DNA of 12,871 nucleotides from an uncultured Erysipelotrichaceae bacterium (GTDB lineage Bacteria; Bacillota_I; Bacilli_A; Erysipelotrichales; Coprobacillaceae): contig CAMFRJ010000014.1 of NCBI GenBank assembly GCA_945981915.1, positions 1 to 12,871 of the forward strand, written 5' to 3'. The translations under genes were made by a program, and so were the position numbers. The notes under the pieces are model-generated. The model did no database searches. It saw only the letters and a list, made by a program, of their open reading frames with translations, and was not told the DNA's origin. Positions 6,460 through 12,871 of the stretch are shown here, piece after piece (the first letter of the stretch is position 1; each line of letters opens with the position of its first letter).

Positions 6460-6786
6460 TTAGAATTTTTCAAATTGTTCAACATCTAAGACAAAGACAG
6501 TTGCTCCACCAACCATAACATCGACCATAATTGGAGTAAAGAATTCTCCCATTTCTGTTGGTGATACTGTTGGTTCTTTTTCAATACGTTTTTTAGAATT
6601 TTCTTTAATGATCTCCAAAGCTTTTTCAACTTTGTCTTCATCAGTACCAATAAAGAAAGTCGTATTTCCTTTCTTTAAAAAACCACCAGTTGTAGATAGT
6701 TTTGTTACAAAGTAACCTTCTTTTGTTAATGATGCCTGTACTATTGTACTATCATCTGAATTAACAATGGCAATAATTAGCTTCAT
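6460..6786 (-). CDS. darA: DarA/PstA, cyclic di-AMP receptor (PII-like)
   Basis: 108 residues, the usual length. It begins MKLIIAIVNSDD and carries the family block VTKLSTTGGFLKKGNTTFFIG (in part, about residues 27-46), which contributes to the c-di-AMP pocket in this PII-like trimer family, then the flexible loop region and a C-terminal GGATVFVLDVEQFEKF. The protein binds the second messenger c-di-AMP in the cytoplasm; its output partner is unknown even in model species. I chose the ATG at 6786 over the one at 6792, because AGGAGGG (6793-6799) sits six bases before the former and would abut the latter. It lies 45 bases after the dGTPase gene with no terminator between, so it is probably co-transcribed. 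A weak extra promoter (TACAAT at 6808-6813 with a poor -35) may exist. Confidence 0.95.
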   Translation of the reverse strand: MKLIIAIVNSDDSTIVQASLTKEGYFVTKLSTTGGFLKKGNTTFFIGTDEDKVEKALEIIKENSKKRIEKEPTVSPTEMGEFFTPIMVDVMVGGATVFVLDVEQFEKF

Positions 6787-6831
6787 AATCATCCCTCCTA
6801 TAGTCCTATTGTATCTCTTTTTGACGATGAA

Positions 6832-8007
6832 TTAAAGCTTTTCTCCATGTAAGACAGGCAAAAATCTTTTCATATAATCATTTAAAACATAATTATCTGT
6901 CATCATTGACAAATAATCACTAACAATAAGAGCTGGATTCGTATTTTGGTATTCTGGAATCATCTTAGCAACATATCGAATAATAGCACTATCCTCTTTG
7001 TTTTCTAACAATTCTTCTAAATACACATCATATAATTCTTTGACCATTCGCTCTAACTTTTTGTTTTCTTGAACAAGGACAGGATGATGATGAACACGTT
7101 CACCTAGAAATTGTAACAAGCTAGATAATGCTAGAAAGACATCATCAGAAAAACACAAATAAGGTTTATTATAACTGTGGATCATCAAATCACCAATCAA
7201 TTTATTGATCATTGATTTATTATTATCCCCTAAAACACGAACAACATCTTGTGGCAGATCATCCATTTTGATAATTCCAACCGATATAGCATCCTCGATA
7301 TCTTTACCAATATAAGAAATGACATCCGATACTCTAACAACACATCCTTCTAAAGTCATTGGCCTTATTTTTAAACTGCTTTCTTGATGATGCCAACAAT
7401 CATGATATTCTTTCCAAAACTGCTGTCTTGTTTTTTGATAGTCAGGTTCATATTTTTTAGAAAGCATTTCTCCATTATGGCACAAAATAGCATCTAAGAC
7501 TTGTAAAGACACATTGTAGCCTTGCCCATTTCTTTCCAAAAACAAAATATTTCTGACGCTATTGGCATGATGCGTAAAATAACCAAAATGTTGTTCTTGT
7601 AATTTATCATTTAAAGCACGCTCTCCCACATGACCATAGGGAGCATGTCCCAAATCGTGTCCTAAAGCCGCTGCTTCAATTAAATCTAGATTTAAATTCA
7701 ATCCTCTTCCAATCTGTCTGGCAATGCGTGAGACCCATTGAACATGGATAGCTCGTTTAGAAATATGAGCACTTTGAAAAAAAGACAGTGCCTGTGTCTT
7801 ATCAACATATCTACGATAGGCTTTGCTATATAAAATACGATCGATATCTTCTTCAAATGGCCATCTGATATCAAATTCATCATGAGGTTTGACAATATCT
7901 TTCATTTTTATATAATTGGCTGTTTTGCAGGCATAAGGAGACAAATGAGCATCATTTTCCTGTGTTCTTTTTAATGTATTTTTAATAATTAGATCTTCTT
8001 CTTTCAT
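6832..8007 (-). CDS. dgt: HD-domain dGTP triphosphohydrolase
   Basis: 391 residues. The N-terminal half holds the HD phosphohydrolase core: YSKAYRRYVDKTQ (about 60-72), KRAIHVQWVSRIAR (about 84-97, with the first metal His), ALGHDLGHAPYGHVGE (about 114-129, with the HD pair), and RVSDVISYIGKDIEDA further on, giving the last metal-binding Asp. Such enzymes cleave dGTP to deoxyguanosine and triphosphate, often with Mn2+, and so trim the dNTP pool; exact substrate choice here is inference. Two starts are possible. I took ATG 8007, which has AGGTGG just upstream. ATG 8025 adds MKVGGI and follows the mntP stop by ten bases with GGTGAT before it. It sits between mntP and darA in one operon. Confidence 0.9.
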   Translation of the reverse strand: MKEEDLIIKNTLKRTQENDAHLSPYACKTANYIKMKDIVKPHDEFDIRWPFEEDIDRILYSKAYRRYVDKTQALSFFQSAHISKRAIHVQWVSRIARQIGRGLNLNLDLIEAAALGHDLGHAPYGHVGERALNDKLQEQHFGYFTHHANSVRNILFLERNGQGYNVSLQVLDAILCHNGEMLSKKYEPDYQKTRQQFWKEYHDCWHHQESSLKIRPMTLEGCVVRVSDVISYIGKDIEDAISVGIIKMDDLPQDVVRVLGDNNKSMINKLIGDLMIHSYNKPYLCFSDDVFLALSSLLQFLGERVHHHPVLVQENKKLERMVKELYDVYLEELLENKEDSAIIRYVAKMIPEYQNTNPALIVSDYLSMMTDNYVLNDYMKRFLPVLHGEKL

Positions 8008-8035
8008 AATCCCACCTACTTTCATTTTATTATTA

Positions 8036-8584
8036 TCACCAAAGATGTTCTATCAGTATTTTAAAAGCCATAAAGATAAGAATAATGCCTCCTGTCAACA
8101 ATGCTTTGTTTTGAAATCTGTTACCTAAATATTGCCCAATTTTTAAGGCAATCAAACATAAAATAAGGGTCATAATACCAATAATGACCACTGCATGAAA
8201 GATCGCGACTTCAAAAAAAGCGAAGGTAATTCCTATCGCAAATGCATCAATACTTGTTGCTATTGCTAATATTGTCAAATCAAAAAAATGCAAAGAACTT
8301 TCCATTTGTTCATCTTCAAAGGCATCTTTGATCATATGAATTCCAATGATCAGCAAAAATAGAAAAGCAATATAATGATCAATGGTTTTGATTGACTCAG
8401 CAAATAATCTGCCAAGATAAAAACCAGCTAATGGCATGATTGATTGAAAGAAGCCAAAATAAAAAGCGATAGAAAAACGCTTATGAAAAGTCGCATGATG
8501 CATCGTCATTCCATACATCATTGATACTGTAAAAGCATCCATCGCTAATGATATTGCAATAAAAACAAGTTCAATTAATGACAT
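8036..8584 (-). CDS. mntP: MntP, manganese efflux pump
   Basis: 182 residues with six hydrophobic segments arranged as two repeats of the MntP (DUF204) fold. Each repeat has its conserved acidic motif: SLAMDAFTVSM with Asp16 and ATSIDAFAIGI with Asp113. MntP exports Mn2+ across the cytoplasmic membrane when manganese is high. The ATG is preceded at nine bases by AAAGGGG, and it starts three bases after the stop of the flavoprotein gene upstream, so it is in an operon. In many bacteria mntP has a manganese riboswitch in front; there is no room for one here, so any metal control must act on the whole operon or after transcription. Confidence 0.93.
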   Translation of the reverse strand: MSLIELVFIAISLAMDAFTVSMMYGMTMHHATFHKRFSIAFYFGFFQSIMPLAGFYLGRLFAESIKTIDHYIAFLFLLIIGIHMIKDAFEDEQMESSLHFFDLTILAIATSIDAFAIGITFAFFEVAIFHAVVIIGIMTLILCLIALKIGQYLGNRFQNKALLTGGIILIFMAFKILIEHLW

Positions 8585-8587
8585 GCA

Positions 8588-10150
8588 TCATTCCCCTTTG
8601 ACCAATAATTCACTGCATTTCAATCCATCGATTGCACTCGACATGATTCCACCTGCATAACCGGCACCCTCACCAATAGGATATATTCCTTTGATTGAAC
8701 TTTCCATTTTCTCATTTCTTTCAAATCTGACAGGTGCTGAACTTCTCGCTTCAACACCTAAAAGTGTTGCCTGACAAGCAAAACCACTTATTTTTTGATT
8801 CATCAAAAGTAATCCTTCTTTTAAATTTATATTCAATATTTCAGGAAATAATGCATTCAAATCTGCATTTTTTACTCTTTGTAAACTTGTTTCAATTTTA
8901 TCTGTTGAAATTTTTTGGTCAAAATAATCTTCAACTCTTTGAATCGGCACGCAGTAATCCTGACCACCTAAATCAAATGCTCGCTGTTCCAACTCTCTTT
9001 GGAAATACATCCCAGCTAAAGGATGGTCATCTTGAAAATCTTGATGATCAACAGTGACTAAAATAGCACTATTTCCAAAGCGGTGATCACGAAGATAATT
9101 GGACATTCCATTGACACACACTTGATTTTTTTCACTTGAAGCATTCATCACAAAACCACCTGGACACATACAAAATGTATAGACGCCTCTTCCTTGACTA
9201 GTATGAACTGCCAGTTTATAATCAGCTGCTTTCAATGATGGATGTTTATAAAAACGCCCATATTGATGTTGATTGATAAAATCTTGGGCATGTTCAATAC
9301 GGAACCCAACCGCAAAAGGTTTTTGTGTCATCTTTAAACCTTTTTCATAGAGCATCTCATAAGTATCTCTCGCACTATGACCAATCGCTAAAACAAGTCG
9401 ATCGACCTTCATCATCATTTTTTGACCATTTTGTAAAAGAACAACGTCTTGTAACTGATGATCTTTTTGAATAAAATCAACAAACTTTGTTTCAAATAAA
9501 ACTTGTCCACCACAACGAATGATCTCTTCTCTGATATTTTTGACAACATCAATTAAAACATCGGTTCCTAAATGTGGTTTTGAATCATAAAGAATATCAT
9601 CATGTGCACCAAATTGGACAAATGTTTCTAAGACAAACTGCTTTCTCTTATCTTTGATTCCTGTTGTCAATTTACCATCCGAAAATGTACCTGCACCACC
9701 TTCTCCAAATTGGACATTACTTGAAAAATCAAGTTTTCCTGTTTCTAAAAATAAATCAATATCCTTTTTCCTACTTTGAACATCTTTTCCCTGTTCAACA
9801 AGGATCACTTTTTGTCCACTTCTTGCAAGATTGTAAGCACAAAATAAGCCAGCAGGCCCACTACCGACAATCATAATGGTCTGATTCGTCGGCGTTAACT
9901 TATCATAATGATAAGGCTTGACAATTGATAATTGGCTTTTTGGATGTTGTTTGATGACTTCCATTTCATCATCGCATTCAAAAGTAAAGGCACAATGAAA
10001 ATGAACTTTATTTTTTCTTCTGGCATCAACTGCTTTTTTTACTAGCTTCACATTTCTAATTTGACTTAAACGCATGTTTAAGACATTCGCAATGACCTTT
10101 TGATAATTTGTTTCATCTAATGATATATCTATATTACTTATCTTTAACAT
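8588..10150 (-). CDS. FAD-dependent dehydrogenase of the COG2509 type
   Basis: 520 residues. A small N-terminal domain (about 1-85, MLKISNIDISLD and on, with basic VKKAVDARRKNKVHF) precedes the dinucleotide-binding motif IMIVGSGPAGLFCAYNLARSG (in part, GSGPAG at 96-101). Then come NVQFGEGGAGTFSDGKLTTG (about 145-164), CMCPGGFVMNAS, and a C-terminal FAD-contact motif YPIGEGAGYAGGIMSSAIDG (about 490-509). This layout and length fit the uncharacterised FAD-dependent dehydrogenase family common in Bacillota; its substrate is unknown. The start ATG has AGGAG upstream inside the preceding flavoprotein gene, with a 17-base overlap, so the two oxidoreductases are translated together. Confidence 0.9.
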   Translation of the reverse strand: MLKISNIDISLDETNYQKVIANVLNMRLSQIRNVKLVKKAVDARRKNKVHFHCAFTFECDDEMEVIKQHPKSQLSIVKPYHYDKLTPTNQTIMIVGSGPAGLFCAYNLARSGQKVILVEQGKDVQSRKKDIDLFLETGKLDFSSNVQFGEGGAGTFSDGKLTTGIKDKRKQFVLETFVQFGAHDDILYDSKPHLGTDVLIDVVKNIREEIIRCGGQVLFETKFVDFIQKDHQLQDVVLLQNGQKMMMKVDRLVLAIGHSARDTYEMLYEKGLKMTQKPFAVGFRIEHAQDFINQHQYGRFYKHPSLKAADYKLAVHTSQGRGVYTFCMCPGGFVMNASSEKNQVCVNGMSNYLRDHRFGNSAILVTVDHQDFQDDHPLAGMYFQRELEQRAFDLGGQDYCVPIQRVEDYFDQKISTDKIETSLQRVKNADLNALFPEILNINLKEGLLLMNQKISGFACQATLLGVEARSSAPVRFERNEKMESSIKGIYPIGEGAGYAGGIMSSAIDGLKCSELLVKGE

Positions 10151-11225
10151 AGCTTTCTCCTATAATATGTTTTGCAACATGTGTTCCACTGGCAAATGCA
10201 AAATGTAAATTGTATCCACCACAATCACCATCAACATCTAAAGCTTCTCCACAAACATAAATTCCTGGATATTTTTTTAATTGTAAACTTTCATCTACTT
10301 CATCAAGACAGACACCACCATGACAGACTTGTGCTTTTTTGATGCCCATTGTCCCGTTGACATGAAAAACCAAATTTTTTGCATACAATTGTTTTTCTTG
10401 AAGAAGTTTTGCCAATTTTTCATGAAATAATCCATCTTCATGATAATGATCCAAATCTTTTTTTTCAAGATCTGGTAACAAATCAAGATGGATGACCGGT
10501 TTTTTAACATGATCAAGATATCTTGATAATTGCATGATACAAATTCCTGATAATCCATAATCAGTAAAAAGAATTTCTCCTTTTTTTTGATCAATGAAAG
10601 TGTGATGATCATATAATTTTGCGATGCCTTTGACCCTTAATCCTTTAAGTGACTTATAGACCTCTTTCGTTTTTAATTGAACAAGACTTTCAACAAAAGG
10701 AAGACAAGCAACCTTCATCTTTTTTAACATATCCAGATTATGATTTCCTGATAAATCACTGGCAGGTGACCCTGTCGCAATCACGACCTTATCGGCAAAA
10801 TAAACACCTTGATTCGTTATCAATCGGTATTGTTTTTCTTTTTTGATATCAATGACTTCACATTGTTCAATCAAAGAGATCCCATCAGCTTGTTTCAATA
10901 GCGCATTTTTTACAGATAAACTTGATAAAGAATAGGGATAAATGAGATCCCCTTCTTCTCTTAATTTTAATGATAAACAATCAAAGAAATGATAGATATC
11001 AAAATCAGAAATGATTTCTTGAATCAATGGTGACGTTGTATTATAAAAAGAAATATCCATATTCTTATTTGAAACATTACATCTTCCATTTCCACTAGCA
11101 AGTATTTTTCTTGCTGATTTCAAAGATTGTTCTAAAACAAGAATATCATATTGTTTTGTCTGATTTAAAATATTCATACAAGCCAACCCACTGGCCCCTG
11201 CTCCTATTATTGCAATTGTTTCCAT
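10134..11225 (-). CDS. HI0933-like (YhiN/BaiN family) flavoprotein
   Basis: 363 residues, slightly short of the roughly 400-420 usual for the family. It begins with the FAD-binding motif IAIIGAGASGLACMN (GAGASG at 8-13), followed by the family signature ILASGNGRCNVSN (about 41-53), a VVIATGSPASDLSG segment, FTDYGLSGICIMQLSR, and a C-terminal GEALDVDGDCGGYNLHFAFASG (in part). These are probable NAD(P)/FAD oxidoreductases of uncertain substrate; BaiN, a bile-acid enzyme, is one studied member, but that function cannot be assumed here. It is the first gene of the leftward operon, with AAAGGTGATT just before its ATG and a good sigma-A promoter upstream. Confidence 0.9.
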   Translation of the reverse strand: METIAIIGAGASGLACMNILNQTKQYDILVLEQSLKSARKILASGNGRCNVSNKNMDISFYNTTSPLIQEIISDFDIYHFFDCLSLKLREEGDLIYPYSLSSLSVKNALLKQADGISLIEQCEVIDIKKEKQYRLITNQGVYFADKVVIATGSPASDLSGNHNLDMLKKMKVACLPFVESLVQLKTKEVYKSLKGLRVKGIAKLYDHHTFIDQKKGEILFTDYGLSGICIMQLSRYLDHVKKPVIHLDLLPDLEKKDLDHYHEDGLFHEKLAKLLQEKQLYAKNLVFHVNGTMGIKKAQVCHGGVCLDEVDESLQLKKYPGIYVCGEALDVDGDCGGYNLHFAFASGTHVAKHIIGESYVKDK

Positions 11226-11252
11226 ATAATCACCTTTTCAAATCCCTATTAT

Positions 11253-11282
11253 ACTATAATAATTTCACTTATGAAATGTCAA
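11253..11282 (-). promoter_or_regulatory. Sigma-A promoter for the leftward flavoprotein-mntP-dgt-darA operon
   Basis: On the minus strand a perfect TTGACA (11277-11282) is followed after 18 bases by TATAGT (11253-11258). A TATAAT lies a few bases further on, but at 23-base spacing. The -35 is only four bases from the -35 of the rightward yebC promoter, so the promoters are back to back. Confidence 0.7.
11262..11277. promoter_or_regulatory. Inverted repeat between divergent promoters, possible operator
   Basis: ATTTCA-CTTA-TGAAAT is a perfect six-base inverted repeat placed in the -10/-35 spacer of the leftward promoter and just upstream of the rightward one. Position and symmetry suit a dimeric repressor site, but it is short and AT-rich, and no regulator is identified. 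Confidence 0.3.
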
Positions 11283-11285
11283 ACC

Positions 11286-11314
11286 TTGAAAAAAGGCCAT
11301 GTATTGGGTATAAT
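11286..11314 (+). promoter_or_regulatory. Sigma-A promoter for yebC
   Basis: TTGAAA (11286-11291), a 17-base spacer and a consensus TATAAT (11309-11314) lie 35 bases before the yebC start codon, with AAGGAGGG between. The match is close to ideal. Confidence 0.85.
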
Positions 11315-11348
11315 GACAAAGAGATTTTGGTGCAAGGAGGGATTTTCA

Positions 11349-12080
11349 ATGGGAAGAGCACATGAAGTACGTAAAGTTGCTATGGCTAAAACTGCTGCTG
11401 CAAAAGCTAAATTATACTCTCGTTATGGAAAAGAATTATATTTAGCAGCTAGAGCTGGTGGTACTGATCCTGATGGTAACTTAACATTAAGAAGATTAAT
11501 CGCTAAAGCTAAAAAAGAACAAGTTCCTGCAAACGTTATTAAAAATGCTATTGATAGAGTAAAAAGTGGAGCAACTGAAAATTATGAAGAAAAAACTTTT
11601 GAAGGTTATGGACCAAACGGTTCTACAATTATTGTCAAATGTTTAACTGATAATATTAATCGTACAATTTCACAAGTACGTCCAGCATTTACAAAATCAA
11701 AAGCAAAATTAGGAAATGAAGGTTCTGTTGCTTATTTATATGATACTTATGCAATTTTAACTTTTAAAGGTTTAGATGAAGAAGCAACTCTTGAAGCATT
11801 AATGGAGGGTGATGCAGACTGTCAAGAAATCGAAACATTAGAAGATGGTTCAATTGAATTAACAGGAGCACCAACTGATTTATATAAAATGAAAGACGCT
11901 ATTGAAGCAGCTTGTCCTACAGCTGAATTTGATGTTGAAGAAATTGCAACAACACCTCAAGAATATGTAACACTTGAAGGTGAAGATATGGCTTTATTTG
12001 AAAGATTAATGAACTTATTAAATGATTGTGATGATGTTGATAAAATTTATCATAATGTTGAAAACTATGAGGGAGAATAG
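11349..12080 (+). CDS. yebC: YebC/PmpR-family regulatory or translation factor
   Basis: 243 residues, the normal length. The N terminus MGRAHEVRKVAMAKTAAAKAKLYSR and the following RAGGTDPDGNLTLRRLIAKAKKEQVPANVI (both in part) are highly typical, as are EGYGPNGSTIIVKCLTDNINRT and the GSVAYLYD and MDGDAD-like EGDADCQEIE segments. The family was first described as DNA-binding regulators (PmpR) and has more recently been tied to relief of ribosome stalling in some species; which applies here cannot be read from sequence. The frame is open 26 codons further upstream, but that stretch contains the promoter. The ATG at 11349 has AAGGAGGG seven bases before it and matches the family start. It has its own promoter and terminator. 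Its high use of A/T-ending codons such as GCT, GAA and TTA suggests good expression. Confidence 0.95.
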   Translation: MGRAHEVRKVAMAKTAAAKAKLYSRYGKELYLAARAGGTDPDGNLTLRRLIAKAKKEQVPANVIKNAIDRVKSGATENYEEKTFEGYGPNGSTIIVKCLTDNINRTISQVRPAFTKSKAKLGNEGSVAYLYDTYAILTFKGLDEEATLEALMEGDADCQEIETLEDGSIELTGAPTDLYKMKDAIEAACPTAEFDVEEIATTPQEYVTLEGEDMALFERLMNLLNDCDDVDKIYHNVENYEGE

Positions 12081-12094
12081 TCCCTCATTTTTTT
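12067..12094 (+). terminator. Intrinsic terminator of yebC
   Basis: ATGAGGGA and TCCCTCAT form an eight-pair stem around GAATAG, which contains the yebC stop codon, followed by seven Ts. The next gene starts only ten bases beyond the T run, so that gene depends on read-through or on a promoter inside yebC. Confidence 0.85.
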
Positions 12095-12104
12095 AGAAGA
12101 TATT

Positions 12105-12515
12105 ATGAATATTCAACCTTATCAACATATTGCTCAGTATTATGAAACTGATCAAATGGGAATCATTCATCATTCTAATTATATTCGTTGGTTCGAAGAA
12201 TCACGTATCGATTATTTAAAACAAATTGGTTTACCATATGAAGATATGGAAAAAAATGGTATGATTTCACCTGTATTAGAAGTCTCTTGTCAATATATGA
12301 AAATGATGAAATTTCAAGATATTGCTACAATCAATATTCATTTAAAGAATTATACAGGGATTCGTTTTGAAATAGAATATCAAGTCTATAATCAAAACAA
12401 TGAACTATGTACAACAGGTTATTCAAAACACTGTTTTTTAAATAAAGAAGGAAAACCTCTTTCATTAAAAAGAAGTTTCCCTCACTATCATCACATTTTT
12501 AAAGGTCTGTTATAA
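12105..12515 (+). CDS. Acyl-CoA thioesterase, YbgC/4HBT hotdog family
   Basis: 136 residues, one hotdog domain. The active-site region is YYETDQMGIIHHSNYIRWFEE (in part, about 12-31), with Asp16 as the likely catalytic acid and the His-His-x-x-Tyr segment after it. VLEVSCQYMKMMKFQDIA and IRFEIEYQVYN (given as separate strands) form the rest of the sheet. Members hydrolyse acyl-CoA or acyl-ACP thioesters in the cytoplasm; the acyl group here is unknown. The start ATG has only a poor ribosome site (AGAAG) and lies ten bases after the yebC terminator, so expression may be low or may use read-through. The stop codon lies in the loop of a hairpin shared with the convergent gene. Confidence 0.9.
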   Translation: MNIQPYQHIAQYYETDQMGIIHHSNYIRWFEESRIDYLKQIGLPYEDMEKNGMISPVLEVSCQYMKMMKFQDIATINIHLKNYTGIRFEIEYQVYNQNNELCTTGYSKHCFLNKEGKPLSLKRSFPHYHHIFKGLL

Positions 12516-12525
12516 ACAGATCTTT
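12501..12525. terminator. Hairpin between convergent genes, possible bidirectional terminator
   Basis: AAAGGTCTGTT and AACAGATCTTT pair over eleven positions (one G-U) around an ATA loop. The tails are short: TTTATTC on the plus strand, and TTTAAAAA on the minus strand. The thioesterase stop is in the loop, and the minus-strand gene ends at its right edge. The stem is strong but the T runs are weak. Confidence 0.6.
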
Positions 12526-12817
12526 ATTCATCATGTATCTCTTCTAACTCATATTGATCAAAATAAATCAACAAAATATTCATAATGATATCAATTGACC
12601 AATAAAACAAAATAAATACAGCTAATCCAACCATGAATTGATATTTCAGTGTTGTCACCATATATAATGCAGGAATAAAAGCAATAATAATAGGAATAAA
12701 TCCTACACCACTAGGAAAATGTATCTGATAGACCGTGTGGCATTCAGGGCACTCTTGCCTTCCTTTATAAGCAAAAGAAGCATCCTTGAATTCATAATCA
12801 CAATAACGACATCTCAT
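12524..12817 (-). CDS. Small zinc-ribbon membrane protein, function unknown
   Basis: 97 residues. The N terminus is a rubredoxin-like zinc ribbon with two CxxC pairs (MRCRYCDYEF and ECPECHTVY), followed by two hydrophobic segments (about FIPIIIAFIPALYMV and FMVGLAVFILFYWSIDIIM) and an acidic tail (ELEEIHDE). It is probably membrane-anchored, with the ribbon and tail on the same side. No function can be named. There is no ribosome site before ATG 12817; instead the ATG overlaps the stop of the gene upstream by one base (TAATG), so it is probably translated by coupling. An in-frame TTG at 12829 is an alternative but less likely start. Confidence 0.75.
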   Translation of the reverse strand: MRCRYCDYEFKDASFAYKGRQECPECHTVYQIHFPSGVGFIPIIIAFIPALYMVTTLKYQFMVGLAVFILFYWSIDIIMNILLIYFDQYELEEIHDE

Positions 12818-12870
12818 TATAATGTACAAATCATGACTGTCATAGTTCCATCAAAAACAACTTCTTTTTG
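12817..12870 (-). CDS. C-terminal end of an upstream gene, cut by the window edge
   Basis: From the right edge one minus-strand frame reads KEVVFDGTMTVMICTL and stops at TAA 12817-12819, overlapping the next ATG by one base. The overlap and the missing ribosome site of the next gene argue that this is a real coding end. Seventeen residues are too few to name a family. Confidence 0.5.
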   Translation of the reverse strand, partial: QKEVVFDGTMTVMICTL

Positions 12871-12871
12871 A

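Noticed and set aside
8734..9057. Plus-strand reading frame of 107 codons
   Set aside because: It lies wholly antisense inside the COG2509 gene and has no ribosome site.
12815..12822. TATAAT at the zinc-ribbon gene start as a promoter
   Set aside because: It overlaps the ATG and the end of the upstream coding sequence, so transcription would begin inside the gene.

Overview
The window is AT-rich and densely packed, with strong AGGAGG-type ribosome binding sites, intrinsic terminators and a sporulation operon. This points to an endospore-forming low-GC Bacillota (Firmicutes). Member of Erysipelotrichia is my best guess, but that is inference from gene style only and no rRNA is present. Most genes lie on the minus strand, so regions are described here from right to left in transcription order where that applies.

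Right end (11.2-12.87 kb): a divergent promoter region at about 11250-11315 fires leftwards into two tandem flavoproteins and rightwards into yebC, a YebC/PmpR-family regulator or translation factor. A hotdog-fold thioesterase follows yebC. It converges on a small zinc-ribbon membrane protein, which is translationally coupled to a gene cut by the window edge.

Middle right (6.43-11.23 kb, minus strand): a probable five-gene operon runs HI0933-like flavoprotein, COG2509 FAD-dependent dehydrogenase, mntP (Mn2+ exporter), an HD-domain dGTPase, darA (c-di-AMP receptor). Gaps are overlapping to 45 nt, and it ends at a strong terminator. Manganese efflux, Mn-dependent nucleotide hydrolysis and c-di-AMP sensing sit side by side.

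Middle left (3.64-6.44 kb, minus strand): a folate block consists of a GNAT acetyltransferase fused in frame to folylpolyglutamate synthase (FolC), then a 256-nt gap, then a FolT-like ECF S component (probable folate importer). The gap holds the most unusual feature of the window: three tandem copies of a 56-59-nt, GC-richer element with a nearly invariant 37-nt core. Compensatory or wobble changes fall in two predicted helices, and the array is bracketed by 10-bp perfect direct repeats. It could be a structured RNA (riboswitch-like), an inserted repeat element, or both.

Left (0.53-3.58 kb, minus strand): a compact spoVA operon, spoVAC-spoVAD-spoVAEb-spoVAF, has every junction overlapping. 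It encodes the dipicolinate channel components plus the GerA-like SpoVAF. No spoVAA, spoVAB or spoVAEa is present here. It converges on the 3' part of an unidentified multipass membrane protein that is truncated by the left edge, and the two share a palindromic hairpin.

There is no tRNA, rRNA, insertion sequence or CRISPR array that I can support.
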